A stretch of 49,730 nucleotides of DNA, taken from positions 1 through 49,730 of IMG/VR virus record IMGVR_UViG_3300032246_001124. The stretch is one strand, 5' to 3'. Below are positions 1 through 6,918 of this stretch, piece after piece. The notes below the pieces were generated by a model that did no database searches, was not told the DNA's origin, and worked only from the letters and a program-made list of their open reading frames with translations. Each line of letters opens with the position of its first letter. Position 1 is the stretch's first letter. Source of the stretch: a virus. The translations under genes and the position numbers were made by a program.

Positions 1-1
1 A

Positions 2-169
2 AATACAATAGTATGCAAAGAGCATACACCTCATCTGTCCGCTATCTCATCTCACAACGATGAGCAATTTACATTCTGCGAAATGTGTGAGCAAAATATC
101 TCACGATTTTGGTTAGAATTTGGCGGAGACCGCTTAGATATGTGGTCAGATTGGAAGGTGTCTAAATGA
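2..169 (+). CDS. Small zinc-motif phage protein, C-terminal part
   Basis: The reading frame is open from the window edge and stops at TGA 167-169, giving the last 55 residues of a protein whose start lies outside. The visible part has a Cys-Lys-Glu-His pair near its beginning and a CEMC pair near residue 30, so it may bind one zinc ion. The tail is rich in Trp (DMWSDWKVSK). The stop overlaps the start of the next gene in an ATGA arrangement, which implies translational coupling. The layout looks like the small zinc-motif proteins common in actinobacterial phages; the exact function is unknown. Confidence 0.7.
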   Translation, partial: NTIVCKEHTPHLSAISSHNDEQFTFCEMCEQNISRFWLEFGGDRLDMWSDWKVSK

Positions 170-288
170 CATTAGATGAATATAAGCAAATGGTTGAGGC
201 ACAACGCCTCTCCTCTCTTGCGATAGCGATGGATGCGCTACGCAAATCAAAAGCAATCCAAGAATTAGAAAGTGAGAAAAATAAATGA
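166..288 (+). CDS. Small hypothetical protein (40 aa)
   Basis: The ATG at 166 overlaps the stop of the preceding gene (ATGA), and its own TGA at 286-288 overlaps the next ATG in the same way. The product is 40 residues, charged and probably helical (MTLDEYKQMVEAQRLSS at its start), with no Cys and no membrane segment. The double four-base overlap is the main evidence that it is real: the three genes form a tightly coupled operon. Function is not recognised. Confidence 0.7.
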   Translation: MTLDEYKQMVEAQRLSSLAIAMDALRKSKAIQELESEKNK

Positions 289-461
289 TAGACATTACAC
301 TAACAACTATGCAGGGTAACACCCGCAAGGTAAAACTTACATCTAAGCAAGAAGCCTTAGATTTTGTAGAATTATTCAAATCTACATTACACGAAAATCA
401 ACGTGTAAAAATCACATGCGATTTGCTTGGGATAAATGGTTATGTGCAAGGCACAAAATAA
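285..461 (+). CDS. Small hypothetical protein (58 aa)
   Basis: This gene starts at ATG 285 inside the stop of the previous gene and ends at TAA 459-461. The 58-aa product has two Lys/Thr-rich strands around a helix (SKQEALDFVELFKSTL) and one Cys. It is the last gene of the three-gene coupled group, because a strong intrinsic terminator begins 15 bases later. Nothing in the sequence identifies a function; a small regulatory or accessory phage protein is the most that can be said. Confidence 0.7.
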   Translation: MIDITLTTMQGNTRKVKLTSKQEALDFVELFKSTLHENQRVKITCDLLGINGYVQGTK

Positions 462-475
462 ATCCAACAAGATCT

Positions 476-509
476 AGTGGGTGCGTGTATACGTGCTCAC
501 TATTTTTTT
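476..509 (+). terminator. Intrinsic terminator after the small-gene operon
   Basis: An 11-bp stem (476-486 with 491-501, including three G-T pairs) closes on a four-base GTAT loop and is followed by ATTTTTTTG. It ends the transcript of the three small coupled genes. The stretch from here to 598 is AT-rich and shows no further gene. Confidence 0.85.
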
Positions 510-598
510 GTGTTTTTATTTATTTATATGTGTATCGTACATCTCAGACATTTTGACAGAAAGTTGTGAAATAGAAATCTGAATATAATCTGAAATTA

Positions 599-607
599 TG
601 ATATAAT
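599..607 (+). promoter_or_regulatory. Extended -10 promoter of the endonuclease gene
   Basis: TG at 599-600, one base, then TATAAT at 602-607. The next ATG begins at 614, six bases after the box, so transcription should start at or very near the start codon. No Shine-Dalgarno sequence can fit. Confidence 0.7.
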
Positions 608-613
608 AACTAT

Positions 614-1174
614 ATGAGAAAACAACACGAGCATCCAGTAGTTCTGGCAGATAAGAAACAATGCACCAAATGCAAGAATTTTAAATTATTTTCAGATTTT
701 CATAAATTTGCAAAATCACCTGATGGATATAAACACTTTTGCAAAACCTGTGTAAGAGAATATGACTTAGCAGAAGATGATCCTAAACGAATCATGCCTA
801 GAAAAATGCAGGGTACAAAAATACACTGTCGTAAATGTGAAAAATACTTACCTAAGTCATCCTTCTGGTCTAATAACACCTATTGCAAAGAATGCACAGT
901 CTTAGTCGGACATATAGGAAACCTTAGAAAATATGGTTTGACAAGAGATGATTATGTAGATATGGAAAAATCCCAAAATGGGGTTTGTAAAATTTGCGGG
1001 GAATCAGAAAAATATAAAAACCGTCTATCAGTAGATCATGACCATTCATGTTGCTCTGGACCTACATCATGTGGTAAATGTATTAGAGGTTTGCTATGCT
1101 CTAACTGCAATAGGGTTTTGGGTCAAGTAAAAGATAATAAAGTTTTGTTACAAAAGATGATTGATTATTTATAA
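614..1174 (+). CDS. Endonuclease VII-like HNH (beta-beta-alpha metal) nuclease
   Basis: The 186-aa protein carries two Cys zinc ribbons (C17/C20/C43/C46 and C72/C75/C91/C94) followed by an endonuclease VII-type domain. That domain has the YGLT start at about 107, a C125-C128 pair, the active-site block D141-H142-D143-H144, and the closing C162-C165-N166. In this family the His and Asn coordinate the metal and the enzyme cuts branched or nicked DNA; T4 endonuclease VII resolves Holliday junctions before packaging. A role in recombination or packaging, or as a free-standing homing nuclease, is therefore possible. Its own promoter leaves no room for a ribosome binding site, so the message is probably leaderless. 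An extra Cys-rich loop (C146, C147, C153, C156) lies inside the nuclease domain. Confidence 0.85.
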   Translation: MRKQHEHPVVLADKKQCTKCKNFKLFSDFHKFAKSPDGYKHFCKTCVREYDLAEDDPKRIMPRKMQGTKIHCRKCEKYLPKSSFWSNNTYCKECTVLVGHIGNLRKYGLTRDDYVDMEKSQNGVCKICGESEKYKNRLSVDHDHSCCSGPTSCGKCIRGLLCSNCNRVLGQVKDNKVLLQKMIDYL

Positions 1175-1269
1175 AATTTTTCAGATTGCTAAGGTTTTAT
1201 ATTATAACGGTTTGTTATCATCAAACATTCGACGGTATACAAACCATCATCTCCTGATCGCTGGCTAAA
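1175..1269. other. Short gap between convergent genes
   Basis: This 95-base gap separates the convergent endonuclease and zinc-motif genes. It holds an inverted repeat GGTTTGT (1209-1215) / ACAAACC (1239-1245); the first arm can alternatively pair with CAAAC at 1222-1226. No T-tract follows either form, so a terminator role is not supported. Confidence 0.4.
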
Positions 1270-1470
1270 TTACCATTTTCCAATAGGACAACGAGCATGC
1301 AATAGATCTGTTTTCAATTTCATAAAGCAATTACATTTCTTACATCTAGCACCATTCTTTTTAAAGAATTCACAATTGGTGCATATAGCCATACGAGCAT
1401 CTATAACTTCTTGGCTTGCTCTGGGAGTAGTAGGTTTGAGCCAATCTCCTATTGTAACGTCATCACTCAT
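1270..1470 (-). CDS. Small Cys-rich zinc-motif protein (66 aa)
   Basis: The 66-aa product has CTNC, CKKCNC and a final CPIGKW. Six cysteines in this spacing suggest a zinc ribbon or knuckle. Small proteins ending in 'A-x-CPIGKW' recur in phages and bacteria, so this is conserved rather than random, but I know no established function. It is one of only two - strand genes here. A TATAAT box (1478-1483 read on the - strand) lies seven bases upstream of the ATG at 1470, with no ribosome binding site, so it too should be leaderless. It diverges from the holin candidate at 1631. Confidence 0.75.
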   Translation of the reverse strand: MSDDVTIGDWLKPTTPRASQEVIDARMAICTNCEFFKKNGARCKKCNCFMKLKTDLLHARCPIGKW

Positions 1471-1477
1471 AGAATCT

Positions 1478-1483
1478 ATTATA
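1478..1483 (-). promoter_or_regulatory. -10 box of the zinc-motif gene
   Basis: TATAAT on the - strand with seven bases (1471-1477) before the ATG complement at 1468-1470. It has no TG extension. The geometry predicts transcription starting at the start codon. Confidence 0.6.
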
Positions 1484-1511
1484 GCCTATATCGGGGATAT
1501 AAGCCATTCTT

Positions 1512-1554
1512 AGACACTATTGGGAGTGTCTCCCATAGATTGTCTATTGGAGGT
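1512..1554. promoter_or_regulatory. Overlapping inverted repeats between divergent promoters
   Basis: AGACACT (1512-1518) and AGTGTCT (1525-1531) form a perfect seven-base inverted repeat. Overlapping it are GGGAG/CTCCC (1522-1526 with 1530-1534) and, further on, ATAGA/TCTAT separated by TTG. The cluster lies between the divergent promoters for 1270-1470 and 1631-1915. It could be an operator or a set of alternative RNA hairpins. Confidence 0.4.
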
Positions 1555-1615
1555 TTGTATACCCTCTATTTTTGGCTTTGTTGTATCCCGCCGAAATTTA
1601 AAGCAAAATATAATG

Positions 1616-1621
1616 TATAAT
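1616..1621 (+). promoter_or_regulatory. -10 box of the holin candidate
   Basis: TATAAT at 1616-1621, nine bases before ATG 1631. TG directly abuts the hexamer rather than sitting one base away. No Shine-Dalgarno sequence is present between the box and the start. Confidence 0.6.
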
Positions 1622-1630
1622 AGAACTATT

Positions 1631-1915
1631 ATGACAACAACCGATTGGGCACAATTTATTCTTGCTTTGCTTTCAATTGGAGCAATTGTAGTTGGAGCAA
1701 TTCGTTGGTATATTAAAATTCAGGTCAAACCAATTGCCGAGGCGGTAAATGATATCCGCGCCGAAACCAAAACTAATGGCGGAACCAGTATGCGTGATGA
1801 AATTAGAGCAATTAAAGCCGAACAAGAAGAAGCAAAGCAACGTCGTAAAGCAACTAGTGATAAAGTAGATCATATGTATGATTTGTTTGTTGATTACGTT
1901 TCTAGGTCTAAATAG
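1631..1915 (+). CDS. Holin candidate, single-TM protein (DUF2746-like)
   Basis: The 94-aa protein has one N-terminal membrane segment (about residues 8-29, FILALLSIGAIVVGAIRWYI) followed by a charged, mostly helical tail (EIRAIKAEQEEAKQRRKA). This is the plan of the DUF2746 family found in lysis regions of actinobacterial phages, where a holin role is presumed. A holin would permeabilise the inner membrane at lysis and work with the lysin at 12533-13105. I chose ATG 1631, not the longer frame from 1520, because the -10 box at 1616-1621 would place the transcript start next to ATG 1631. Family assignment is from shape and local similarity only. Confidence 0.6.
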   Translation: MTTTDWAQFILALLSIGAIVVGAIRWYIKIQVKPIAEAVNDIRAETKTNGGTSMRDEIRAIKAEQEEAKQRRKATSDKVDHMYDLFVDYVSRSK

Positions 1916-2131
1916 ACTTTTTCTTATATATAATATACTTTATATTTAAAAACCTTTTTACAGTATATTCTTTTCTTTATATATTTTAAGTATACACTAT
2001 CAATACCCTGGACTATTAGGATAAAACGGACATAAGGTATATAACCATTTATAACTCTTTTATAACAATTTAATATTATAACTTTTTGTTATACAAATCA
2101 TTAATAACCTGGTTTTATTTAAATAATAAGA
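1916..2131. other. AT-rich gap without a recognisable gene
   Basis: This stretch of about 216 bases is extremely AT-rich, with many TATA-like words and no open frame with a plausible start. It contains 'TAAGG' but no start codon placed for it. It leads into the promoter-hairpin unit at 2132-2200. It may be a regulatory boundary between the early-type genes and the fibre locus. Confidence 0.5.
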
Positions 2132-2137
2132 TATAAT
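2132..2137 (+). promoter_or_regulatory. -10 box of a putative small RNA
   Basis: TATAAT at 2132-2137 is followed by six bases and then the first base of a long hairpin at 2144, the expected transcription start. There is no clear -35 and no TG extension. Confidence 0.5.
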
Positions 2138-2143
2138 CTTAAT

Positions 2144-2200
2144 GCTAGCACCCAAGTTGCTACCCCCACCCCACTGCGCTTGGGTGCTTAGCCTTATTTT
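2144..2200 (+). ncRNA. Putative structured small RNA, or leader terminator
   Basis: Arms 2144-2156 and 2179-2192 pair over 13 base pairs with one bulged A, around a 22-base C-rich loop (CTACCCCCACCCCACTGC). CTTATTTT follows at once. With the -10 box at 2132-2137, the predicted transcript begins on the first paired base and ends after about 57 nt. No open reading frame fits. The unit could be a small RNA or a terminator that blocks read-through before the independent promoter at 2202. The sequence is not a tRNA cloverleaf. Confidence 0.5.
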
Positions 2201-2201
2201 A

Positions 2202-2210
2202 TGGTATAAT
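2202..2210 (+). promoter_or_regulatory. Extended -10 promoter opening the fibre locus
   Basis: TG at 2202-2203, G, TATAAT at 2205-2210. ATG 2218 is seven bases after the box, so the first gene of the locus should be leaderless. Confidence 0.7.
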
Positions 2211-2217
2211 CAATGAT

Positions 2218-2634
2218 ATGTGCTCACCTACAATAGAAAGATTTGGGGCTACCCCAGCAAATATTCAATGGACTGTCGTTCGTGGAGACTATGCTTCATT
2301 TACAGTTTCATTTCTTGAAAATGATGAAATTACAGAATTTGACACTATTGGATGGGCTTTTGCTGCTACAGCCTATGACCCCACTACAGATGTTTTAGAT
2401 GAATTAGATGTTGTTGTAGATGGTTCAGTTATTACTGTTAGTGCTCCCGCTTCAATCACTGAAAACTGGGGAACAAGATATAAGTCGGTAGTGGCAGAAC
2501 TTTCATTTGACCTTCAAGCAATAGTTCCAGACGGAGTATCAACAATTACCTGGACTCCAGTAATAGGAACAATTTGTGTATTGGGAGATGTGTCTCCAAA
2601 TAATACAAGAAATACTTTGGGTGGTGTGTCTTAA
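2218..2634 (+). CDS. Baseplate or fibre-attachment protein with BppU-like fold
   Basis: The 138-aa protein is nearly all beta-strand. It contains the motif RGDYASFTVSF near residues 23-33, which matches RGDTAQF in the gene at 3492 and KGDTASFKVYL in the gene at 13782. This 'RGD-x-x-x-F' pattern is typical of the N-terminal domain of phage upper-baseplate proteins (BppU type), which attach receptor-binding parts to the tail. It is the first gene of the adsorption locus, expressed from a leaderless promoter, and is followed at once by a 27-aa gene. The assignment comes from paralogue comparison by eye. Confidence 0.55.
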   Translation: MCSPTIERFGATPANIQWTVVRGDYASFTVSFLENDEITEFDTIGWAFAATAYDPTTDVLDELDVVVDGSVITVSAPASITENWGTRYKSVVAELSFDLQAIVPDGVSTITWTPVIGTICVLGDVSPNNTRNTLGGVS

Positions 2635-2718
2635 ATGATAATTAAAATTAAAGATGCAAACGTAAAACTTCCACCACTAATCAAAGTAAATGGTACTATT
2701 TTTAAAGTAAAGAAATAA
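2635..2718 (+). CDS. Very small protein (27 aa) in a fibre cassette
   Basis: ATG 2635 directly follows the TAA of the previous gene, and the frame closes at TAA 2716-2718. The product is 27 residues with many Lys and Ile (MIIKIKDANVKLPPLIKV). It occupies the position that 'DDITVL'-type proteins hold after the BppU-like genes at 3492 and 13782. It may be a reduced partner of the same kind. Because it is so short, the evidence is its placement only. Confidence 0.45.
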   Translation: MIIKIKDANVKLPPLIKVNGTIFKVKK

Positions 2719-2721
2719 CCA

Positions 2722-3465
2722 ATGGCCATATCAAAAAATATGGATGCTCCAAAAGCAAGGTATGCAGAAGCAGTAAAGTCAACAAAAAGTATAGAGGCTA
2801 ACAATACTGAATATATTGCTGTTCCAGGAATTCAAGGTGAACGAGGAGAGCAAGGGCCAGCAGGACCCCAAGGGCCAGAAGGTCCTAAAGGCGAAAGGGG
2901 CATTCCAGGAAAAGATGGCAGAGATGGACCACAAGGACCACAAGGACCTAAAGGCGATCCTGGTCGTGGAGGTGGAGAAGGATATGCAAGTCCTTCAGGC
3001 CAATATCCAGGTTGGGCATATTATCAAAATAAAAATAAAAAACCATTATTTTTAGGACCTGATAGAGGCGATGATGGCTGGGTAGATATTTTAATGGATG
3101 ATGATATAGATAGCAATATTTTAAAATTTCTTCCAGAAGGATCAGTATCTCTTTGGAATTCAAGTACTCAAAGAATTAACTTCAAACAATTAAAAGTAGG
3201 CGCTAGAGTAGATATTAGATACGATATAGCGCTTACTACTGATACAAATAGCACAGAAGCATGGATTAGAACATTTATTCCAAAGGTTGAATCTCCAACG
3301 GGATACATTGGAATGCTTAAGTATAAATATCCTTACGAAATGTCCATTAACCAAACCCTATATGTTGATTTATCAAAGATTAGATCAGAAGGTGGAATAA
3401 TTCAAGCAAGAGCAGATAATGAAAGCACCATTATGTTAAAGGGTATGTACATATCGGTTTCTTAA
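2722..3465 (+). CDS. Collagen-like tail fibre protein
   Basis: The 247-aa protein has an N-terminal segment of about 35 residues, then some 20 Gly-X-Y triplets (about residues 36-90, such as [19 protein letters not shown]), a short GGGEG break, and a globular beta-rich C-terminus of about 150 residues. Phage collagen repeats form rigid triple helices, so this should be a trimeric fibre with a C-terminal knob. No Shine-Dalgarno sequence is obvious; it starts three bases after the small gene and is probably coupled. Near the repeat end, [11 protein letters not shown] resembles a small shared fibre motif. It probably contacts the host surface. Confidence 0.8.
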   Translation: MAISKNMDAPKARYAEAVKSTKSIEANNTEYIAVPGIQGERGEQGPAGPQGPEGPKGERGIPGKDGRDGPQGPQGPKGDPGRGGGEGYASPSGQYPGWAYYQNKNKKPLFLGPDRGDDGWVDILMDDDIDSNILKFLPEGSVSLWNSSTQRINFKQLKVGARVDIRYDIALTTDTNSTEAWIRTFIPKVESPTGYIGMLKYKYPYEMSINQTLYVDLSKIRSEGGIIQARADNESTIMLKGMYISVS

Positions 3466-3474
3466 TGGTATAAT
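3466..3474 (+). promoter_or_regulatory. Extended -10 promoter with Shine-Dalgarno at the 5' end
   Basis: TG, G, TATAAT at 3469-3474. Transcription should start near 3481, inside or next to AGGAGG (3480-3485), leaving an 11-base leader before ATG 3492. Confidence 0.65.
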
Positions 3475-3491
3475 AGATCAGGAGGATCTAA

Positions 3492-3836
3492 ATGGCATTT
3501 CCAAGTACTTATAATTTTAACTATTACCGTGGTGATACGGCACAATTTGTAGCCCGTCCAAAAAATGCAAATGATGGTTCATCTTTTGATTTGACAGGAT
3601 ATACAGGTATTTTTAAAATTGCTAATGTACGTGGTTCTTCAGGCACACAAATTTCTGCTACAGCAACAGTAAATGATACAACAGATATTGTAACCTGTAC
3701 CATCAGTTCATCAGTTGGAAGAAATCTTCTTCCAGGCACATATGTTTATGACGTTCAAATTTCTAGCAATACTCAAGTATTTACTTTGCTTACTGGAACA
3801 ATAACAGTTACAGATGATATTTCTGGTGCTGTTTAA
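3492..3836 (+). CDS. BppU-like baseplate or fibre-attachment protein
   Basis: The 114-aa all-beta protein has YRGDTAQFVARP near residues 12-23, the motif shared with the products of 2218 and 13782. The layout (short N-terminus, RGD-type strand, then Ile/Thr-rich strands ending in LLTGTITVTDD) resembles the N-terminal domain of upper-baseplate proteins. A strong AGGAGG lies seven bases before the ATG. Its stop overlaps the next start in TAATG, so it is coupled to the 'DDITVL' protein. A structural tail-tip role is likely. Confidence 0.6.
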   Translation: MAFPSTYNFNYYRGDTAQFVARPKNANDGSSFDLTGYTGIFKIANVRGSSGTQISATATVNDTTDIVTCTISSSVGRNLLPGTYVYDVQISSNTQVFTLLTGTITVTDDISGAV

Positions 3837-4414
3837 TGGCTGATGTTGTTATATCAAATGATGATATTACAGTTCTTGCACCTCCAGAAGTTGTAGAACT
3901 TTTAATCGACATTGGTCCAACAGGACAAAGAGGAAGCAAGTTTTTTGTAGGTACAGGAGATCCAAACTCCTTGACTTCTAGCCAAACCATTTTTTCACAA
4001 GAAATACTTCTTAATGATATGTATATTAACACTTCTCCAGGAGTCAACTATGGATACATGTATCAATATGTTGCAGAGCCAGGAGGCAACGTATGGACTA
4101 AAGTTTTAAATATTAATCCTACTTTATATTCAAAAAAACATACAACTACTTTTACTGCTGGTGCAGCATCAATTACTGTTCCAATTGCAAATATTGTAAC
4201 TGTATCTGGAACACCACTTACAGCATCTAATTTTAATATTCAGTATAGTATTGAAGGCGCTAACCCAGTTGCCTCTTCAATTCAAGTACCCGCACTTGCA
4301 GGTGCTGGAACAAACCTTGTTATTAACCTAAAGGCTGTTAAGTCTGTAAGTGGAACATGGTCTAACTTAACAGGAGAGGTAACGGTTCATCTATTTATAT
4401 CAGTAGTTATCTAA
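3836..4414 (+). CDS. 'DDITVL'-type minor tail protein
   Basis: The 192-aa protein begins with VVISNDDITVLAPPEVVEL followed by LIDIGPTGQRGSKFFVGTGDPN. That segment is a hallmark of minor tail proteins in many actinobacterial phages; the GPTGQRG stretch resembles a remnant collagen turn. The rest is beta-rich and carries a run of Ile/Val/Thr near residues 100-190. It overlaps the preceding BppU-like gene by one base, a pair that recurs at 13782/14195. It probably forms part of a tail-tip fibre. The precise role is not known. Confidence 0.65.
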   Translation: MADVVISNDDITVLAPPEVVELLIDIGPTGQRGSKFFVGTGDPNSLTSSQTIFSQEILLNDMYINTSPGVNYGYMYQYVAEPGGNVWTKVLNINPTLYSKKHTTTFTAGAASITVPIANIVTVSGTPLTASNFNIQYSIEGANPVASSIQVPALAGAGTNLVINLKAVKSVSGTWSNLTGEVTVHLFISVVI

Positions 4415-4417
4415 CTA

Positions 4418-4426
4418 TGGTATAAT
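4418..4426 (+). promoter_or_regulatory. Extended -10 promoter of the fibre gene at 4444
   Basis: TG, G, TATAAT at 4421-4426. The expected start near 4433 coincides with the ribosome binding site GAGGTG (4433-4438), so the leader is about 11 bases. Confidence 0.65.
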
Positions 4427-4443
4427 TTTGATGAGGTGAAAAA

Positions 4444-5469
4444 ATGGCAGCAGAATCAATTGGAACATTAGTACCAACAAAAATACCAGGTCTTTCAGAT
4501 GCTGCAGATATTCAGGCTGCTTTACGCCTATACCACTATGGATCTTATACTTTTGATACAGCAGAAACAGTTGCTGCAAACCTTGTAAACCCATCTGTAG
4601 CATATACAATTAATAACCTTCAAACACAAATCAGTGCCCTTTCTGGCGGTAGTGCAATTCAAGCAACAAGTTTTAATGCTAAGGGAGACCTTCTTTCAGC
4701 ATCAGCAAATGATACCCTATCTGTTTTATCAGTTGGGTCAAATGGAAAGGTTCTTTCAGCAAATTCTGCAACAGCCACGGGACTTGAATGGGTAACAGTA
4801 GAAGTAACTGCTTCTAGTTCAAATACATTAACAAATAAAAAACTTTCAGACTCAACCACAACTATTGTAGATAATACAGATACCACTAAGGCTATAAAGT
4901 TTGATGTTGCTGGTACTACAAATATTACTGGAACTATTGCTACTGCTTTTACTACAGCAAAAACCCTTACTCTTCCTGATGCAACAGATACTCTTGTTGG
5001 AAAAGCAACATCAGATACATTAACAAATAAAATTTTAACAAGCCCAACAATTAATGATTCAACAAGTAATTATCCAACAATTAAATCTCCTACAGAGACA
5101 ACAAATATTGTTGCTTCTGCTGCTACTGGAACTATTCCTATTTATTCAGAAACTGCAACAATTTGGTATTATACAACAAACGCTTCAGCAAATCATACAT
5201 TAAACTTTAGGTATAGTTCATCCGCTACTCTTGATTCAGTTCTATCTGTTGGAGAATCAGTAACTGTTGTTTGGATGAATACAAATGGTGCAACACCATA
5301 TTATCCAAACGTTATTCAGGTTGATGGAAATACTATAACTCCAAAATGGTCAGGTGGAACAGCGCCTTCTTCAGGTAATGCTAGCAGTGTTGACGTTTAT
5401 GCATTTAATATTGTAAAAACAGCATCTGCAACTTTTGTTGTACTTGGATCTCAATCAAGGTTTGCGTAA
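4444..5469 (+). CDS. Tail fibre protein with mosaic repeats
   Basis: The 341-aa protein is Ser/Thr/Ala-rich. Residues around 78-120 read AKGDLLSASANDTL and VGSNGKVLSANS, a motif shared with the large fibre at 14901 ([26 protein letters not shown]). LTNK repeats (LTNKKLSDS, LTNKILTSP) are also shared. These modules occur in many phage fibre shafts. The C-terminal third (about 230-341) is a distinct beta-rich domain, perhaps a knob. GAGGTG precedes the ATG. It probably contacts the host surface. Confidence 0.7.
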   Translation: MAAESIGTLVPTKIPGLSDAADIQAALRLYHYGSYTFDTAETVAANLVNPSVAYTINNLQTQISALSGGSAIQATSFNAKGDLLSASANDTLSVLSVGSNGKVLSANSATATGLEWVTVEVTASSSNTLTNKKLSDSTTTIVDNTDTTKAIKFDVAGTTNITGTIATAFTTAKTLTLPDATDTLVGKATSDTLTNKILTSPTINDSTSNYPTIKSPTETTNIVASAATGTIPIYSETATIWYYTTNASANHTLNFRYSSSATLDSVLSVGESVTVVWMNTNGATPYYPNVIQVDGNTITPKWSGGTAPSSGNASSVDVYAFNIVKTASATFVVLGSQSRFA

Positions 5470-5475
5470 CACAAA

Positions 5476-6423
5476 ATGCCAATAAGATCTAGTTTTGGTG
5501 GTTCTAGGTTATTAGGAAAATCAGTTTCCGTTGTAACTGGAGGAACTCTTTCTTCAGATTCAAACTATTATTATCGTACCTTTACAAGTAATGGAACACT
5601 CACTATTTCAGGTGCCCCATTAGTTTGTAGTTATATTATTGTTGGCGCAGGTGGCGCAGGTGCATACGGTGGAGGCGGTGGTGGAGGCGGAGGATTTAGA
5701 GCATTTTCATCAACGTTAGCACCAAATTCATATAATGCTGTTATAGGAGCGGGTGGCAACAGTTACTCCAATGGAGGAAATACAACTTTTAATTCATTAA
5801 GTGCTACTGGCGGAGGTGTTGGTGGTGGTGGTTCTGGCAATATTAATGGAGGATCTGGTGGAGGTGCTAAAGCACCAAAAATAAGTAGCAAGGTTAATGC
5901 TGGAACTGGTAACGCTGGAGGATATACTCCAGCGGAAGGATATAACGGAGGCGACAGCGGAGTAAATTATGGTGACGGCGGCGGAGGTGGCGCAGGTGCA
6001 GCAGGATATGCTGGTCAAAATTTTGGTCCTGGAGGACTGGGCGGTACAGGTGGAAATTCAAGAACAGACTATGAAAGTTGGGGTATAGCAACCAACACTG
6101 GTAGGTATGGAACAGTAGCCTCAAACTCCTATGGTTGGTATGGAGGAGGCGGCGGCGGCGGTACTCAACTTTTTAGCACTTCTTCATTTGGTTTTAACGG
6201 CGGCGATGGTGGTTGGGCAAAGAGTGATGGAACAAACAATGATTTTTTTAAGACTGGTAGTTCAGATTTTTTGTTTTCTGATGCATACCCTGCTTCTGGT
6301 GGCGGTGGCGGTGGAGGTGGTTGGAATAATTATTATCCTGACAATCCAGAAGGAACTTCTTATATTTCAGGACGTGGTGGTGGTGGATTAGTTATTGTTC
6401 GTTATTTGAAATCGGCGGTATAA
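5476..6423 (+). CDS. Glycine-rich fibre or adhesin
   Basis: The 315-aa protein has a short N-terminal beta domain (about 1-50), then long Gly-rich blocks from about residue 56 (GAGGAGAYGGGGGGGGGF), repeated several times to the end (GRGGGGLVIVRY). Such blocks resemble the polyglycine layers of phage adhesins such as S16 gp38, in which loops between the Gly runs bind the receptor. It starts seven bases after the preceding stop with no clear ribosome binding site, so it is probably translated by coupling. Its small partner gene follows three bases later. It is one of five such paralogues here. Confidence 0.75.
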   Translation: MPIRSSFGGSRLLGKSVSVVTGGTLSSDSNYYYRTFTSNGTLTISGAPLVCSYIIVGAGGAGAYGGGGGGGGGFRAFSSTLAPNSYNAVIGAGGNSYSNGGNTTFNSLSATGGGVGGGGSGNINGGSGGGAKAPKISSKVNAGTGNAGGYTPAEGYNGGDSGVNYGDGGGGGAGAAGYAGQNFGPGGLGGTGGNSRTDYESWGIATNTGRYGTVASNSYGWYGGGGGGGTQLFSTSSFGFNGGDGGWAKSDGTNNDFFKTGSSDFLFSDAYPASGGGGGGGGWNNYYPDNPEGTSYISGRGGGGLVIVRYLKSAV

Positions 6424-6425
6424 GA

Positions 6426-6878
6426 ATGTCACATTGGGCTGAAATAAATTCAAAAAACAAAGTAATTCGGGTAGTTGTAGGAGATAACAATGATCCTAAT
6501 GGAGATGAAGGCTATAAATGGCTAGTTGATAATCTTGGTGGTACCTGGATTAAAACATCATATAATGCAATAGGTGGTGGATTTAGAAAAAATTTTGCTG
6601 GAGAAGGATACTTTTGGGATGAAAAAAATGATAGATTTATTGCTCCAAAACCATTTGCATCTTGGACATTAAATGAAGAAACTGCATTGTGGCAAGCACC
6701 AACTCCATATCCACAAGACGGAAAATTCTATGCATGGGATGAAAGTACAACCTCTTGGCAAATAGCATATACTCAGGATGATGATGACTTGCCAGCATTA
6801 CCACCATACCCAAGTGATGGAAATGTTTATACTTTTGACGCAAATGTTGGTTCTTGGAAGTTGTTAGTTGAACTATAA
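6426..6878 (+). CDS. Fibre accessory protein, 'W-aPtpyP' family
   Basis: The 150-aa protein resembles structural proteins of cyanophages that begin 'MSHxAxIxxxNxVxxVxVxDN' and contain RKNFAGxGYxWDE and KPFxSWTLNEETxLWxAPxPYP. All these elements are present: RKNFAGEGYFWDE near 55-67, FASWTLNEETALWQAPTPYP near 78-97, then two more Tyr-Trp-Asp/Glu-Trp units. The protein repeats a short tryptophan-rich beta motif. It lies directly behind a glycine-rich fibre gene and shares modules with the gene at 9723. A role in assembling or capping the fibre is possible but unproven. Confidence 0.65.
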   Translation: MSHWAEINSKNKVIRVVVGDNNDPNGDEGYKWLVDNLGGTWIKTSYNAIGGGFRKNFAGEGYFWDEKNDRFIAPKPFASWTLNEETALWQAPTPYPQDGKFYAWDESTTSWQIAYTQDDDDLPALPPYPSDGNVYTFDANVGSWKLLVEL

Positions 6879-6882
6879 AGAG

Positions 6883-6896
6883 TGATATAATATAAT
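6883..6896 (+). promoter_or_regulatory. Extended -10 promoter before the second glycine-rich fibre
   Basis: TG, A, TATAAT at 6886-6891, with a second, overlapping TATAAT at 6891-6896. The leader to ATG 6919 contains TAGGAG. Confidence 0.65.
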
Positions 6897-6918
6897 TATT
6901 CTATTTTAGGAGTAATTA

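Noticed and set aside
1209-1245. Terminator between the convergent genes at 1174 and 1270
   Set aside because: An inverted repeat exists but has a 23-base loop and no T-tract on either strand.
2144-2192. tRNA gene
   Set aside because: The sequence gives one long helix with a large loop, not a cloverleaf.
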